Positions 18,414 to 27,225 of a DNA stretch of 64,000 nucleotides are shown one piece after another. The translations under genes and the position numbers were made by a program. The notes beneath the pieces were generated by a model. That model saw nothing but the letters and a program-made list of their open reading frames with translations. It was not told where the DNA came from and did not search any database. The stretch spans positions 188,001 to 252,000 of the forward strand of contig JAPPUL010000081.1 in assembly GCA_026874595.1 (NCBI GenBank), written 5' to 3'. How positions within the stretch are numbered: position 1 is the stretch's first letter; each line of letters begins with the position of its first letter. This DNA comes from Sipunculus nudus. Lineage: Eukaryota > Annelida > Sipuncula > Golfingiida > Sipunculidae.

Positions 18414-19706
18414 ATGACTATTACAGAAAAGATATTGAGTAAAGGTGCAAATAAAAAGGCAGTAAGGCCGGGTGATAATATATGGGTGGATGTTGATGTT
18501 TTGATGACTCATGATGTTTGTGGACCTGGTACTATTGCAGTTTTTGAGGAGCATTTTGGTAAGGATGCAAAGGTTTGGGATAACGAAAAAATAGTTATCA
18601 TTCCAGATCATTATATCTTTACAGAAGATACAAAATGCCATAGAAATATAGATATTTTACGAGAGTTTGCCTCGAAACAAAATATAAAATACTATTACGA
18701 CGTTGGAACAGATAAATATAAAGGAGTTTGTCATATTGCCTTAAGCGAGGAGGGACACAGTAGGCCAGGGGAGATAATGTTTGGAACAGACTCTCACACA
18801 TGCACAGCAGGAGCCTTTGGGATGTTTTCAACTGGGATAGGGAACACAGAAGCAGGATTTATAATGGGGGAAGGGAGGTTGTGGGTTAAGGTTCCTGAGA
18901 CTATGAGATTCATATTAAGAGGAGAAAAGCCGTCATACATATCAGCAAAGGATGTAATATTGGCAATAATAGGGGATATTGGGGTAGATGGAGCAACATA
19001 TCGAACTATGGAGTTTTTGGGAGAAGGGATATCTAATTTTAATATGGATGAGCGGATGACATTATGTAATATGGCAATAGAGGCAGGAGGCAAGAATGGT
19101 ATAATAGAGCCTGATGAACTCACGTTAGATTTTGTTGGTAAGAGAACGGATCGTAAACTAAAGCCTATGTATGCAGATAAGGAAAGCAAATGTTATAGTG
19201 TAATGGAATATGATTTATCAAAACTTGAGCCTGTGGTTGCCAAGCCGCACTCACCAGACAATAAAGCTCTTGCAAAAGAAATTAACGTAAAAGTTGACAG
19301 AGCATATATAGGATCATGTACAGGAGGAAAGATAACAGATTTTCATCTTGCAGCACAAATACTTGAGGGTCAAAAGGTAAAAGTAAAAACCTATATAATT
19401 CCTTCAACGAAGCAAGTATATGATAAATTATGGGAGGATAAGATTAAAGGAAAAAGCCTTGCTAAAATATTTGAAGATGCAGGTTGTGAAAAGATAGGTC
19501 CCCCAAGCTGTGCAGCATGCCTAGGAGGGCCACTTGATACATACGGGCGTCTAAATGAGAAAGAAGTTTGTATATCAACAACAAATAGAAACTTTCCGGG
19601 GCGAATGGGTTCACGAGATGCAGAAGTATATCTAGCCTCGCCGCTAACAGTGGCCGGATCAGCGCTACGAGGTTTCGTAACAGATCCACGAGAATATATA
19701 AGCTAA
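18414..19706 (+). CDS. leuC: 3-isopropylmalate dehydratase large subunit (aconitase family)
   Basis: With LeuD isomerises 2-isopropylmalate to 3-isopropylmalate in leucine synthesis. 430 residues, the length of the short LeuC/homoaconitase class. The [4Fe-4S] ligands are C302 (GSCTGG), C366 and C369 (SCAACLGG). FGTDSHTCTAGAFG (123-136) and STTNRNFPGRMGS are aconitase-superfamily active-site motifs. The partner gene leuD lies 62 bp downstream. The short class overlaps homoaconitase and other hydrolyases in sequence, but the plant-like LeuD partner and ilvC elsewhere in the window favour leucine synthesis. Confidence 0.85.
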   Translation: MTITEKILSKGANKKAVRPGDNIWVDVDVLMTHDVCGPGTIAVFEEHFGKDAKVWDNEKIVIIPDHYIFTEDTKCHRNIDILREFASKQNIKYYYDVGTDKYKGVCHIALSEEGHSRPGEIMFGTDSHTCTAGAFGMFSTGIGNTEAGFIMGEGRLWVKVPETMRFILRGEKPSYISAKDVILAIIGDIGVDGATYRTMEFLGEGISNFNMDERMTLCNMAIEAGGKNGIIEPDELTLDFVGKRTDRKLKPMYADKESKCYSVMEYDLSKLEPVVAKPHSPDNKALAKEINVKVDRAYIGSCTGGKITDFHLAAQILEGQKVKVKTYIIPSTKQVYDKLWEDKIKGKSLAKIFEDAGCEKIGPPSCAACLGGPLDTYGRLNEKEVCISTTNRNFPGRMGSRDAEVYLASPLTVAGSALRGFVTDPREYIS

Positions 19707-19768
19707 ACACTTTATTATAAAGTAAAGCAAAAAATAAAAATTATATAGAAAGAGAGGGAACAAAAAGA

Positions 19769-20311
19769 ATGGATATTATACGAGGGCGGGTATTTGTACT
19801 TGATGATAATATAGATACAGATCAAATAATACCAGCACAATATTTAAATCTTTTACCAAATAAAAAAGAAGAGAGAAAGGAACTGGGTAGCTATGCCTTA
19901 TCGGGCTTACCCTCAAGCTATAAAAGATATATAGAGGAAGGCAAATATAAAAGTGAATATAATATAATAATAGCAGGAAAAAACTTTGGGTGCGGCTCAT
20001 CAAGAGAACATGCTCCAATATCGCTTGAGGCAGCAGGTTGCGAAGCTATTGTTGCTCTTTCTTACTCTAGAATATTCTTTAGGAACTCAATAAACACGGG
20101 ACTTTTGTATCCTTTTCAAATAGATGTGGAAGGGCTAGGAGAAGGCATAATGGATACATTTCAAACAGGTGATGAGGTTGAAATAGACAAAAGAGCCTAT
20201 ATCCTAAAAGATATAAGTCGTGGGAAAGAATATAGATTGCAGTCATTGGGTGAGTGCGAGGACATAATAAGGAGTGGTGGGATATTTGAATACGCAAAGA
20301 ATCTTAAATAA
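19769..20311 (+). CDS. leuD: 3-isopropylmalate dehydratase small subunit
   Basis: 180 residues, the swivelling subunit of the LeuCD dehydratase. NIDTDQIIPAQYLNLLP (14-30), KNFGCGSSREHAP (70-82) and SYSRIFFRNSINTG (about 97-110) are the substrate-binding segments. Its pattern (long insert after YLNLLP, GSYALSGLP) matches the plastid/cyanobacterial-type LeuD rather than homoaconitase small subunits. GAGAGGGAA lies ahead of the ATG. Confidence 0.87.
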   Translation: MDIIRGRVFVLDDNIDTDQIIPAQYLNLLPNKKEERKELGSYALSGLPSSYKRYIEEGKYKSEYNIIIAGKNFGCGSSREHAPISLEAAGCEAIVALSYSRIFFRNSINTGLLYPFQIDVEGLGEGIMDTFQTGDEVEIDKRAYILKDISRGKEYRLQSLGECEDIIRSGGIFEYAKNLK

Positions 20312-20351
20312 ATGTATAATAAATGTATATAGGAAGGGGATTAAAGGAGAT

Positions 20352-21464
20352 ATGGCAAAAGAAAGTTTAAGCAAGAAGTATTTTAGAGCAAATATAGGAG
20401 AGTATCCAGAGAGTTTTGTCTTTATGGGAAGGACATATGTAAAGAAAGAAGATCTTAGATATGGGACTAATCCTCATCAAAAGGCTGCATATTACAAGCC
20501 TTTGGAAGGTTTAGCTGTACTTGGAGATTATAAGCTATTAAAGACGGGCAAGGGAGGCTTCTCACAAACGAACTTAGAAGATATAAATTACGCTATAAAG
20601 ATATTAAAATATTTTGAAAAACATTCTACAGTAATAATGAAACATTTGAATCCTTGCGGAGCTGCACTTGAAAAGGGAAGTCTTGAAAAGTCATATAAGG
20701 AGGCACTACTATCTGATCCGAAGGCAGCGTTTGGGGGTGTGATGGTATTTAATAGTGAAGTTGATGAGAAGACGGCTTTGCAGATTATGGAAGGAGTAGT
20801 TGAGGTTGTAGTTGGGCCTTCATATACAAAAGAGGCTCTTAGCGTATTAAATGATTATAAAACTTTTAAAAGAAATAAGCATCTTAGGATAGTTGAGGTA
20901 AAGAACTTTGCAAAGCTCCCAAAGTTTATAGGTGATAGTGGAGATGGTTTTGAAGAGGCCAAAGTATTATCAGATGGAACAATTATAGTATCAGAATCTT
21001 ATCTAACGAAGATTCGAAGTAAAGAAGATTTGCTAATAGCCAATACAGAACATAAGACTAAAGGTTTTATAAGGTCTTTGCGAGAGCCAACAGATATAGA
21101 ATATAAGGATCTGCTTGCTTCATGGTATATTAATTTAGGGGTACGTTCTAATGGAGTGGTGATTGTAAAAAATGCAACAGTACTTGCAGTGGGGACGGGA
21201 GAACAAGATAGGGTAGGAGCGGTTGAACAGGCGATACTGAAGGCAAAGACGAAGTATGCAGGCAATGAAAGCCTTAAAGGAGCCGTTATATCATCAGATG
21301 GTTTTTTCCCATTTAGAGATTCAATAGACGTAATAGCAGAAAGTGGAATTAAAGCGATAGTGCAACCTGGGGGTTCTTTAAGTGATTATGAAGTAATAAA
21401 AGCGTGTAACGAACATGGGATTGCAATGGTGTTTACAGATGAGCGATGTTTTTCACATCATTAA
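20352..21464 (+). CDS. purH: Free-standing AICAR transformylase (PurH C-terminal domain only)
   Basis: Transfers a formyl group from 10-formyl-tetrahydrofolate to AICAR, the ninth step of purine synthesis. About 370 residues from the ATG at 20352, chosen for the AAAGGAG site five bases upstream; the longer open frame overlaps leuD and lacks a site. MKHLNPCGAA holds the catalytic Lys-His and the Asn-Pro-Cys-Gly loop. RYGTNPHQKAAYY near the start and IVQPGGSLSDYEVIKACNE near the end are also typical. The IMP cyclohydrolase domain that normally precedes it in bifunctional PurH is absent, so another enzyme must close the ring. Confidence 0.9.
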   Translation: MAKESLSKKYFRANIGEYPESFVFMGRTYVKKEDLRYGTNPHQKAAYYKPLEGLAVLGDYKLLKTGKGGFSQTNLEDINYAIKILKYFEKHSTVIMKHLNPCGAALEKGSLEKSYKEALLSDPKAAFGGVMVFNSEVDEKTALQIMEGVVEVVVGPSYTKEALSVLNDYKTFKRNKHLRIVEVKNFAKLPKFIGDSGDGFEEAKVLSDGTIIVSESYLTKIRSKEDLLIANTEHKTKGFIRSLREPTDIEYKDLLASWYINLGVRSNGVVIVKNATVLAVGTGEQDRVGAVEQAILKAKTKYAGNESLKGAVISSDGFFPFRDSIDVIAESGIKAIVQPGGSLSDYEVIKACNEHGIAMVFTDERCFSHH

Positions 21465-21483
21465 GTAATTATAAATAATGAAT

Positions 21484-22074
21484 TCAATTATCTTCTGAGA
21501 TAATATGAGTATCTATAATAAAGTTAGTATTTGTTTTTGAGCTTATAAGATCGTTTCCTTTATATGTATTCGTAACTTTACGTATAAGAACGCCAAAATC
21601 GTTGTAATATGAGAATGTGTTTTTGAATGTTTTCCTGGATGTTCGTCTTTGATAGGCATGAACTTCGGCAAGATATCCCTTAGGAGAGTACCAGATAGCT
21701 TTGCTTAGGTAGGATTTCCCATTAAAGAAATTAAAATAATATTCACCTATAAGGTTTTGATTTTTATAATATTGATATTTTATGGCTTGTTTAGCTTTAC
21801 GTTTACGTTTTATAGAATAATATGTAAACTTTGTAAAGTAATATGAAAGGTTTTCTAAATCAGTTTCTTTAAGATTAGCTACAAAAACAGGTGCATTAGT
21901 TCTAATGTTTATATCTTCAATTTTTTTATAATAGCCATCAAGGCAACGTAGATAACTTTTGTATTGAATGCAAGGAGAATTCTCGCTATTATTATCTTGG
22001 GGGAAGAGAATAGATAGTGGTAATAATACTAAAGCAAATGGGATTAGTATATATAACTTACTTTTACATATCAT
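21484..22074 (-). CDS. Exported protein of unknown function
   Basis: 196 residues. Residues 1-25 are a hydrophobic signal peptide ending near LSILFPQ. The mature part is basic and rich in Tyr and Lys. Three loosely repeated Y-x-N-x-x-G elements (KYQYYKNQNLIGEYYFN, AIWYSPKGYLAEVHAY, FSYYNDFGVLIRKVTN) resemble a MORN-like or toxin-sensing beta repeat of the type found in envelope proteins that report text-like strands. I do not recognise the family. It converges on purH with 19 bp between stops. Confidence 0.6.
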   Translation of the reverse strand: MICKSKLYILIPFALVLLPLSILFPQDNNSENSPCIQYKSYLRCLDGYYKKIEDINIRTNAPVFVANLKETDLENLSYYFTKFTYYSIKRKRKAKQAIKYQYYKNQNLIGEYYFNFFNGKSYLSKAIWYSPKGYLAEVHAYQRRTSRKTFKNTFSYYNDFGVLIRKVTNTYKGNDLISSKTNTNFIIDTHIISEDN

Positions 22075-22211
22075 ATTTTAACCTTAAATAACAAAGCGGG
22101 CACATTTTGACATCGGACTTTGCAATAATATAGTAAAGTCATTAAATAATAAAATATATAAAGAAAGCAAAGTATTCTTAATAAGTATTATAAGTATTCT
22201 TAAAAATATAC

Positions 22212-22931
22212 TTAGAAGAAGAACTTACTTGAAAGATAGGGATTATAAAGCTTCTCATGCGATATAGTTGAGCTATCCATATGTCCGGGATATATAGTTG
22301 TTTCATCGGGCAGCCTGAGTAATTTTTTAAGAGATTCTAACATATCCTCTTTATTACCAGTTGGCAGATCAACGCGTCCTATGCTATCTTTAAAGAGCGT
22401 ATCGCCTGTAAATAATATATTATGGTCTACAAAGTGATAACAAACAGAACCTTTGGTATGTCCTGGGGTATGTATAACTTTTACTTTTGAATCTAGAAAG
22501 AATAAAGTCTGCCCATCTTTAACCTTATCACTAACAAAAGGCACATCATAATCCGGTATATTAAAGTATGCCGACTGTTTGTCAGTTGAATAGTAAAGTT
22601 CAAACTCATCTTCATGTAGATATATATTGGCATTATAAAAGTCGTTTAAGTGTTTAACAGCGCTAATATGGTCAAAGTGAGCATGAGTTAATATTATGGA
22701 CTTTATATATAAATTGTTATCGTTTAAAAAAGACATTATATAATTAATATCATCGCCGGGATCGACTATAATAGCAGGTTGTTTAGCCGATGTAGTGTCT
22801 GCATTACTTTGCTCTTGTTTAGATTCTTGTGATTCTGAACTTTCTTTATTATTAGGATTATTAGCTTTAAATACCAAATAGCAATTCTCAGCAAGAACCC
22901 CTACTGTAAGACGTTTAACTTGTAGTTGCAT
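22212..22931 (-). CDS. Metallo-beta-lactamase-fold hydrolase (glyoxalase II-like)
   Basis: 239 residues. LTHAHFDH (81-88) is the HxHxDH metal motif, with further ligands at HTPGHTKGSVCYH, FTGDTLF and the final YPGHMDSSTI. The compact form without a separate C-terminal helical domain places it among the short glyoxalase II-like thiolesterases. A Ser/Glu/Gln-rich insert (about 27-50) interrupts the N-terminal sheet between the first strands and looks disordered. The reading frame starts just downstream of a run of 11-bp repeats that occupies its ribosome-binding region. It follows nadA on the same strand and may share its transcript. Confidence 0.85.
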   Translation of the reverse strand: MQLQVKRLTVGVLAENCYLVFKANNPNNKESSESQESKQEQSNADTTSAKQPAIIVDPGDDINYIMSFLNDNNLYIKSIILTHAHFDHISAVKHLNDFYNANIYLHEDEFELYYSTDKQSAYFNIPDYDVPFVSDKVKDGQTLFFLDSKVKVIHTPGHTKGSVCYHFVDHNILFTGDTLFKDSIGRVDLPTGNKEDMLESLKKLLRLPDETTIYPGHMDSSTISHEKLYNPYLSSKFFF

Positions 22932-22938
22932 AACTTTG

Positions 22939-23001
22939 TTTTCTATCTGTTTTCTATCTGCTTTCTATCTGCTTTCTATCTGCTTTCTATCTGCTTTCTA
23001 T
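22939..23001. repeat. 11-bp tandem repeat between nadA and the MBL-fold gene
   Basis: About 5.7 copies of CTTTCTATCTG (first two copies begin with T). On the minus strand each copy reads CAGATAGAAAG, so the transcript ahead of the MBL-fold start carries purine-rich units at one helical-turn spacing. The stretch ends 8 bp before that start codon. Confidence 0.92.
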
Positions 23002-23039
23002 AAATATAGCAATTATATAATTAGTAATTATAGTTTATT

Positions 23040-24146
23040 TTATTTAAGTTCAAGCATCCTATCTAAACTTATCTTACTATAATGAGCGATTTGCTCATCA
23101 ACTGTTATTCTATTTATAACCTTACCTTCTAAAAGTCTTTCAAGAACATTAAGCAAATATTGAGGCCGTATCCTAAACATGGTCGCACAAAGGCATTGAT
23201 AAGGCGATAGAGATTTTATCATAAGGGAAGGATGCATTTTTTTAAGCCTTCCCACAAGATTAATCTCTGTTCCTATAGCCCATTTTGAACCAAGCTTTGC
23301 ATCCTTTATAGTGTTTATAATAAAACTTGTTGACCCAACATAATCCGACATATTAACAACATCAAAAGAGCATTCAGGATGTACAAGTATCTTTATATCA
23401 GGATCGGCTTCTCTGCACTGTTTAATATGCGACACGTTAAACATCTCATGCACACTACAATACCCTTCCCATAAAATAACTTTTGAGTTTATAATGCTCT
23501 CAGGAGTATTACCTCCCAAATCTTTATCAGGATCCCATATAATTATTTTATTAAGCGGAATACCCATAGCATAAGCGGTGTTCTTACCTAAGTTTCTATC
23601 TGGTAAAAATATTACCTTCTGACCTTTAGCAAAAGACCAATCCAAGACTTTGTGGGCATTAGATGATGTGCAAACGATGCCATCATGCATTCCACAAAAG
23701 GCTTTTATAGCAGCACTTGAATTTATATATGTAATAGGTATTATTGTGTCTTTGGTTAAAGATGTAATTTCTTCCCATCCGTCCTCAAGAGCTTCGATAG
23801 AAGCCATATCTGCCATAGAGCATCCAGCACTAAGGTCAGGGAGTATAACTTTTTGTTTATCGCTTGTTAAGATATCAGCGCTTTCTGCCATAAAGTGCAC
23901 GCCGCAAAAGACTATATATTGTGCTTTTGTAACTTTTGAGGCTTTTTGTGCAAGTGCAAGGGAATCACCTGTCTCATCTGCATATTTTATAACATCATCT
24001 GTCTGATAATGATGTCCAAGTATATAAAGCTTATCGCCTAATTTATCTTTTGCTTTTTGTATTCTAGTTGAAAGTTCTTCACTACTAAGCGTTTTATATA
24101 GTTCATCTGTCAAACTACCAACTTCTTGTCTCATACTATTGTCCAT
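23040..24146 (-). CDS. nadA: Quinolinate synthase NadA
   Basis: Condenses iminoaspartate with dihydroxyacetone phosphate to quinolinate in NAD synthesis, using a [4Fe-4S] cluster. About 368 residues. LGHHYQTDDVIKYAD, FCGVHFMAESADIL (cluster Cys), LPDLSAGCSMAD, and the HPECSFDVV and SPYQCLCATMFRI segments supply substrate and cluster ligands. I take the ATG at 24146; an ATG four codons further in, with GGA eight bases ahead, is also possible. The longer TTG start at 24164 sits inside the -10 element and is excluded. nadB and nadC are not in the window. Confidence 0.93.
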   Translation of the reverse strand: MDNSMRQEVGSLTDELYKTLSSEELSTRIQKAKDKLGDKLYILGHHYQTDDVIKYADETGDSLALAQKASKVTKAQYIVFCGVHFMAESADILTSDKQKVILPDLSAGCSMADMASIEALEDGWEEITSLTKDTIIPITYINSSAAIKAFCGMHDGIVCTSSNAHKVLDWSFAKGQKVIFLPDRNLGKNTAYAMGIPLNKIIIWDPDKDLGGNTPESIINSKVILWEGYCSVHEMFNVSHIKQCREADPDIKILVHPECSFDVVNMSDYVGSTSFIINTIKDAKLGSKWAIGTEINLVGRLKKMHPSLMIKSLSPYQCLCATMFRIRPQYLLNVLERLLEGKVINRITVDEQIAHYSKISLDRMLELK

Positions 24147-24163
24147 CTTGTTTATAATTTTCA

Positions 24164-24192
24164 AATATATGTATAATCTAGATTATAGTCAA
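24164..24192 (-). promoter_or_regulatory. nadA promoter with palindromic operator between -35 and -10
   Basis: On the minus strand TTGACT (24187-24192) and TATATT (24164-24169) are exactly 17 bp apart. The spacer holds a perfect 16-bp palindrome, TATAATCTAGATTATA (24172-24187). Such placement is classic for a repressor that excludes RNA polymerase. Which NAD-responsive regulator would bind is not known from this window. Confidence 0.7.
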
Positions 24193-24216
24193 TGAGTAAT
24201 AATAATTGCTGCTATA

Positions 24217-24230
24217 ATAATCTAGTTTAT
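24217..24230. promoter_or_regulatory. Second, imperfect copy of the nadA palindrome
   Basis: ATAATCTAGTTTAT differs at one base from the core of the perfect site. Its centre lies 44 bp upstream, about four helical turns, on the same face of the DNA. It could be an auxiliary operator. Confidence 0.45.
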
Positions 24231-24474
24231 GATGTAAATTTAGCTATCTAAATTTAGCTATCTATTTATAGTAAGTAAGTTATATAAAACTAGCTTATAG
24301 TTTTTTACTGTTTATGCTAAGCTTCATTTTTGTAGTTACTAATTTAGTAATTATTAAGAATTTAGTAATTATTCGAACAAAATAAAATATACAGGTGTTA
24401 GGAGTATTGTTGTATAGCAATATAAAGGTATTTATATGCTGTGCAAACTTTAAAAAGTTATAAAGGATGATACT
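24231..24474. other. Non-coding remainder of the divergent nadA / beta-barrel region
   Basis: Very AT-rich. It holds two tandem direct repeats (AAATTTAGCTATCT twice near 24236-24263, and AATTTAGTAATTATT twice near 24340-24373). No confident promoter seen. AAAGGA at about 24463 is the ribosome-binding site for the next gene. Confidence 0.4.
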
Positions 24475-25038
24475 ATGAAACTTAAATTTTGTATACTATG
24501 CTCTTCTTTACTTTTTCTTAGCCTTCCAATTCTAAGTCATGCACATGACTATTCTAAGGAATTTAATAGGCATTTTACTCTTGGAGTACTTGCAGGAATT
24601 GGGATGAGTGCAAATGGGAGTGATTTTAGTACAACTTCGGGAGCTGGCATAATAAATAAAAAGTTAACTTATGGTGTTCATATTGATATGACGTATAGAT
24701 TCATGCAATATATATCTGCTGGAATTGAAGTATCTTATGCGCATGTTCCTGATCCAAGCGATGCTGAAAATAAGTATGTTGGACTATTATTTATGTTTAA
24801 TCTTCATATGCTTGACGATTGGTTTAAACTTGGCTTTGGTCTTGGTGGGAATTTTGGTCTTGGTCCTGATACAGGTACTTATTTGACTTATATGATAAAT
24901 GCAGGCTTGGAAATACCTATATATAAGAATTTGTACTTTCCTATTATGGTAAGAACAGACTTTCTAATACCAAGGTCTGGATTAACTACTTTATTTAAAA
25001 CTGTTATAAACCTTGGGTTTAGATATAGGTTCTTATAA
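24475..25038 (+). CDS. Small outer-membrane beta-barrel-like protein, paralogue 1
   Basis: 187 residues. The signal peptide is about 1-22 (cleavage after SHA). The mature chain alternates aromatic and small residues in short strands ending near GFRYRFL, typical of eight-stranded porin-like or OmpA-N-like barrels. Shared blocks with the proteins at 25224 and 31648 are a strand FTLGVLAGIG at the start, YGVHIDMTYRF, a central YVGLLFMFNLHMLDDWFKLGFGLG, and the closing GFRYRF. AAAGGA lies seven bases before the start. It probably sits in the outer membrane; no ligand can be proposed. Confidence 0.7.
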   Translation: MKLKFCILCSSLLFLSLPILSHAHDYSKEFNRHFTLGVLAGIGMSANGSDFSTTSGAGIINKKLTYGVHIDMTYRFMQYISAGIEVSYAHVPDPSDAENKYVGLLFMFNLHMLDDWFKLGFGLGGNFGLGPDTGTYLTYMINAGLEIPIYKNLYFPIMVRTDFLIPRSGLTTLFKTVINLGFRYRFL

Positions 25039-25223
25039 GTATTAGTATAAGCTTAGTTTTAGCTCTTTTTTCTTTTTTCAATTAATTAACTATCGAGAAA
25101 CTAGATATAGAGAAAACAGTATAACATTTTATTAAAAAAAAAACAAGTACGATATACTTTTTTCTCTATTCGTATATAGATTTGTAAACACAAACTAAAT
25201 GATAAAGGATGGCTGTCGTACAT

Positions 25224-25787
25224 ATGAATCTATATAAAAAGTTTTCTTTAGTTTTTATAACGCTTACAGCACTAACATTAATTCCTATTTTAGGATATAC
25301 ATATAATAGCTATTTTACACTTGGGGTTTCTGGTGGACTTGGGTATACAGCAACAGGACAACATATTGATGATAAGGGAGATAATAAGCTAAATTATGGT
25401 ATATATCTAGATACTACATATAGATTTAGTGAATATTTTTCTGGTGGATTTGAATTACATTATACTCATGCCTTAACGATAAAGAGCACACAATATAAGG
25501 ATTTATGGGCTGGTATAGGTAGAATTGATTATGTAGGACTTCTTTTCATAATTAATTTACATTTGTTTGATGATTGGTTAAAATTTAGTGCAGGAGTAGG
25601 TGCTGCTTTTGGTGTGGGTGATAATAAAAGTAATGGTTTTCTTTTTATGTTTGGTGTTGGGACAGAGATTCCTGTGTATAAAAAGGTTTTGTATGTACCA
25701 CTTATGTTTCGCACAGAAATTATCCTTGCTACGAGAATAATGTATAAAACCGAGTTTTTGTTTGGTTTTAGATATAAGTTTAGATAA
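25224..25787 (+). CDS. Small outer-membrane beta-barrel-like protein, paralogue 2
   Basis: 188 residues from the ATG at 25224. An ATG five codons earlier abuts the AAAGGA ribosome-binding site directly and so is not usable. The signal peptide is about 1-24. It shares all blocks with paralogue 1: FTLGVSGGLGYT, YGIYLDTTYRF, YVGLLFIINLHLFDDWLKFSAGVG, and GFRYKFR at the end. The first two paralogues lie in tandem, suggesting a local duplication. They stand immediately upstream of the tripartite transporter genes, so an outer-membrane channel role for the same substrate is possible (inference). Confidence 0.7.
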   Translation: MNLYKKFSLVFITLTALTLIPILGYTYNSYFTLGVSGGLGYTATGQHIDDKGDNKLNYGIYLDTTYRFSEYFSGGFELHYTHALTIKSTQYKDLWAGIGRIDYVGLLFIINLHLFDDWLKFSAGVGAAFGVGDNKSNGFLFMFGVGTEIPVYKKVLYVPLMFRTEIILATRIMYKTEFLFGFRYKFR

Positions 25788-26105
25788 AATTACTCTTTGT
25801 ATTATCTTGCCATTTATACTGAGCATGCCTTTTAGTCATATATAAAAAACTTCAAACAAAACATCCTCCTTAAAAACATTCTTAAAAGCATTCTTAAAAC
25901 CTGATATAATAGAGATTAATCTAAGTTATGTTTGTTTGTGAAAGAGAGATTGCAAATAAAAATAATGCAAAGGGAAAATAATTAACATAATTTATTTTTT
26001 TAATTGTCAATGTATATTTAATATATCTTAAATAATTTATATACTTAAAAAACTATTAGTTTATTTCAAAATTTCCAAATTTTTTAATTGGGAAGGAGTA
26101 AAAAG
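25788..26105. other. Intergenic region ahead of the tripartite transporter operon
   Basis: 318 bp without a gene. It contains a short direct repeat of CATTCTTAAAA, the promoter listed separately, and a leader of about 190 bases with no clear structure beyond AT-rich runs. GGAAGGAG at 26091-26098 is the ribosome-binding site of tctC. Confidence 0.45.
25882..25910 (+). promoter_or_regulatory. Candidate sigma-70 promoter of the tripartite transporter operon
   Basis: TTAAAA (25882-25887), a 17-bp spacer, then TATAAT (25905-25910) preceded by TG one base upstream (extended -10). Transcription would start near 25917. Confidence 0.45.
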
Positions 26106-27194
26106 ATGATAAACAAAGTATTTAAGATGCTAGGAGTCTTTGTAGTGATAGGTTTCCTAGTTTTTTATGGAGACACAAGTTATTCAGATGTAAGCTTTAG
26201 AGGGCAGACAATAGAATTGATAGCTCCGTTTAAAGCAGGAGGGGGTACAGATAGGTTATCACGTTTTTATGCGCCATTGCTTGCGGATGCCTTGCCAGGC
26301 AAGCCCAACGTGGTAGTCAAAAACATGCCTGGAGGAGGCTCTACGAAAGGAGCAAACTTCTTTGCAAATAGAGCAAGACCAGATGGACGTACTATTTTAA
26401 TGACAGCTGGTTCAACACAAATGCCTTATTTACTGGATGATAGGCGTGTACGCTATGAATATAAAGATTGGCATATAGTGCTTGGCAGTCCAACAGGAGG
26501 GGTATTATATGCATCCCCAGATCTTGGAATAAGTAGTGCAAAAGAGATACCTAAGTTGCGTGGAAAGAAGCTTAAGTTTGCAAGTATAGGTCCGGTATCA
26601 CTTGACATAATTCCGTTACTAGCCTTTGACTTACTTGGCCTTGACGTACAGGTGGTATTTGGGATGAAAGGGCGAAAAGGAGGTCGTTTAGCCTTCTTGA
26701 GAGGAGAGACAAATCTTGATTATCAGACAACCCCAGCATACTTGAAAGGAGTTAAACCTGATGCTGATGCAGGTAAAGCTATACCTTTACTCTCTTGGGG
26801 AAGTGTTGATGAGGATGGTAATTTGACAAGAGATCCGACTTTTCCAGACTTACCCCACCTTGCAGAGGCTTATGAGATGATATATGGACAAAAGCCTCGG
26901 GGTCCAGGGTTTGAAGCATGGAAGACGTTTTTTGTAGCGGGTTTTGCTGCCCAAAAGATGATATTTTTGCCAAAAGGCACATCAAAAGAGATTATAAATA
27001 CCTACACTAACGCCTTTACAAAGATAATAACAGAACCTGGCTTTGCAAGCAAGAATGCAGGTAAGATAGGAAGGTATAAACAAGTAACAGGGGGAGAAGC
27101 AGAGGTATTAAAAAAGAAGGCGATAACTGTTAGCAGACGATCTAAGCAATGGATAAAGAATTGGCTTAGAAGGAAGTATAAAGCAAGGTTGTAG
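26106..27194 (+). CDS. tctC: Tripartite tricarboxylate transporter, periplasmic binding protein (TctC/Bug family)
   Basis: Captures a carboxylic acid in the periplasm and hands it to the TctAB membrane part. About 362 residues from the ATG at 26106, chosen for GGAAGGAG eight bases upstream. Signal peptide about 1-27. IELIAPFKAGGGTDRLSRF at the mature N-terminus and KNMPGGGSTKGANFFANRARPDG are family hallmarks that line the ligand carboxylate site. The rest, with GPGFEAWKTFFVA and PKGTSKEIINTYTNAF, is normal. The C-terminal tail is unusually basic. Bug proteins bind many substrates, so the ligand is open. Confidence 0.9.
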   Translation: MINKVFKMLGVFVVIGFLVFYGDTSYSDVSFRGQTIELIAPFKAGGGTDRLSRFYAPLLADALPGKPNVVVKNMPGGGSTKGANFFANRARPDGRTILMTAGSTQMPYLLDDRRVRYEYKDWHIVLGSPTGGVLYASPDLGISSAKEIPKLRGKKLKFASIGPVSLDIIPLLAFDLLGLDVQVVFGMKGRKGGRLAFLRGETNLDYQTTPAYLKGVKPDADAGKAIPLLSWGSVDEDGNLTRDPTFPDLPHLAEAYEMIYGQKPRGPGFEAWKTFFVAGFAAQKMIFLPKGTSKEIINTYTNAFTKIITEPGFASKNAGKIGRYKQVTGGEAEVLKKKAITVSRRSKQWIKNWLRRKYKARL

Positions 27195-27225
27195 ATAAAG
27201 TTATAGATAAGGAGGTGTAGTATCA

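Noticed and set aside
24147-24164. TTG start of nadA six codons upstream
   Set aside because: It overlaps the -10 element of the promoter, so it cannot be in the transcript.
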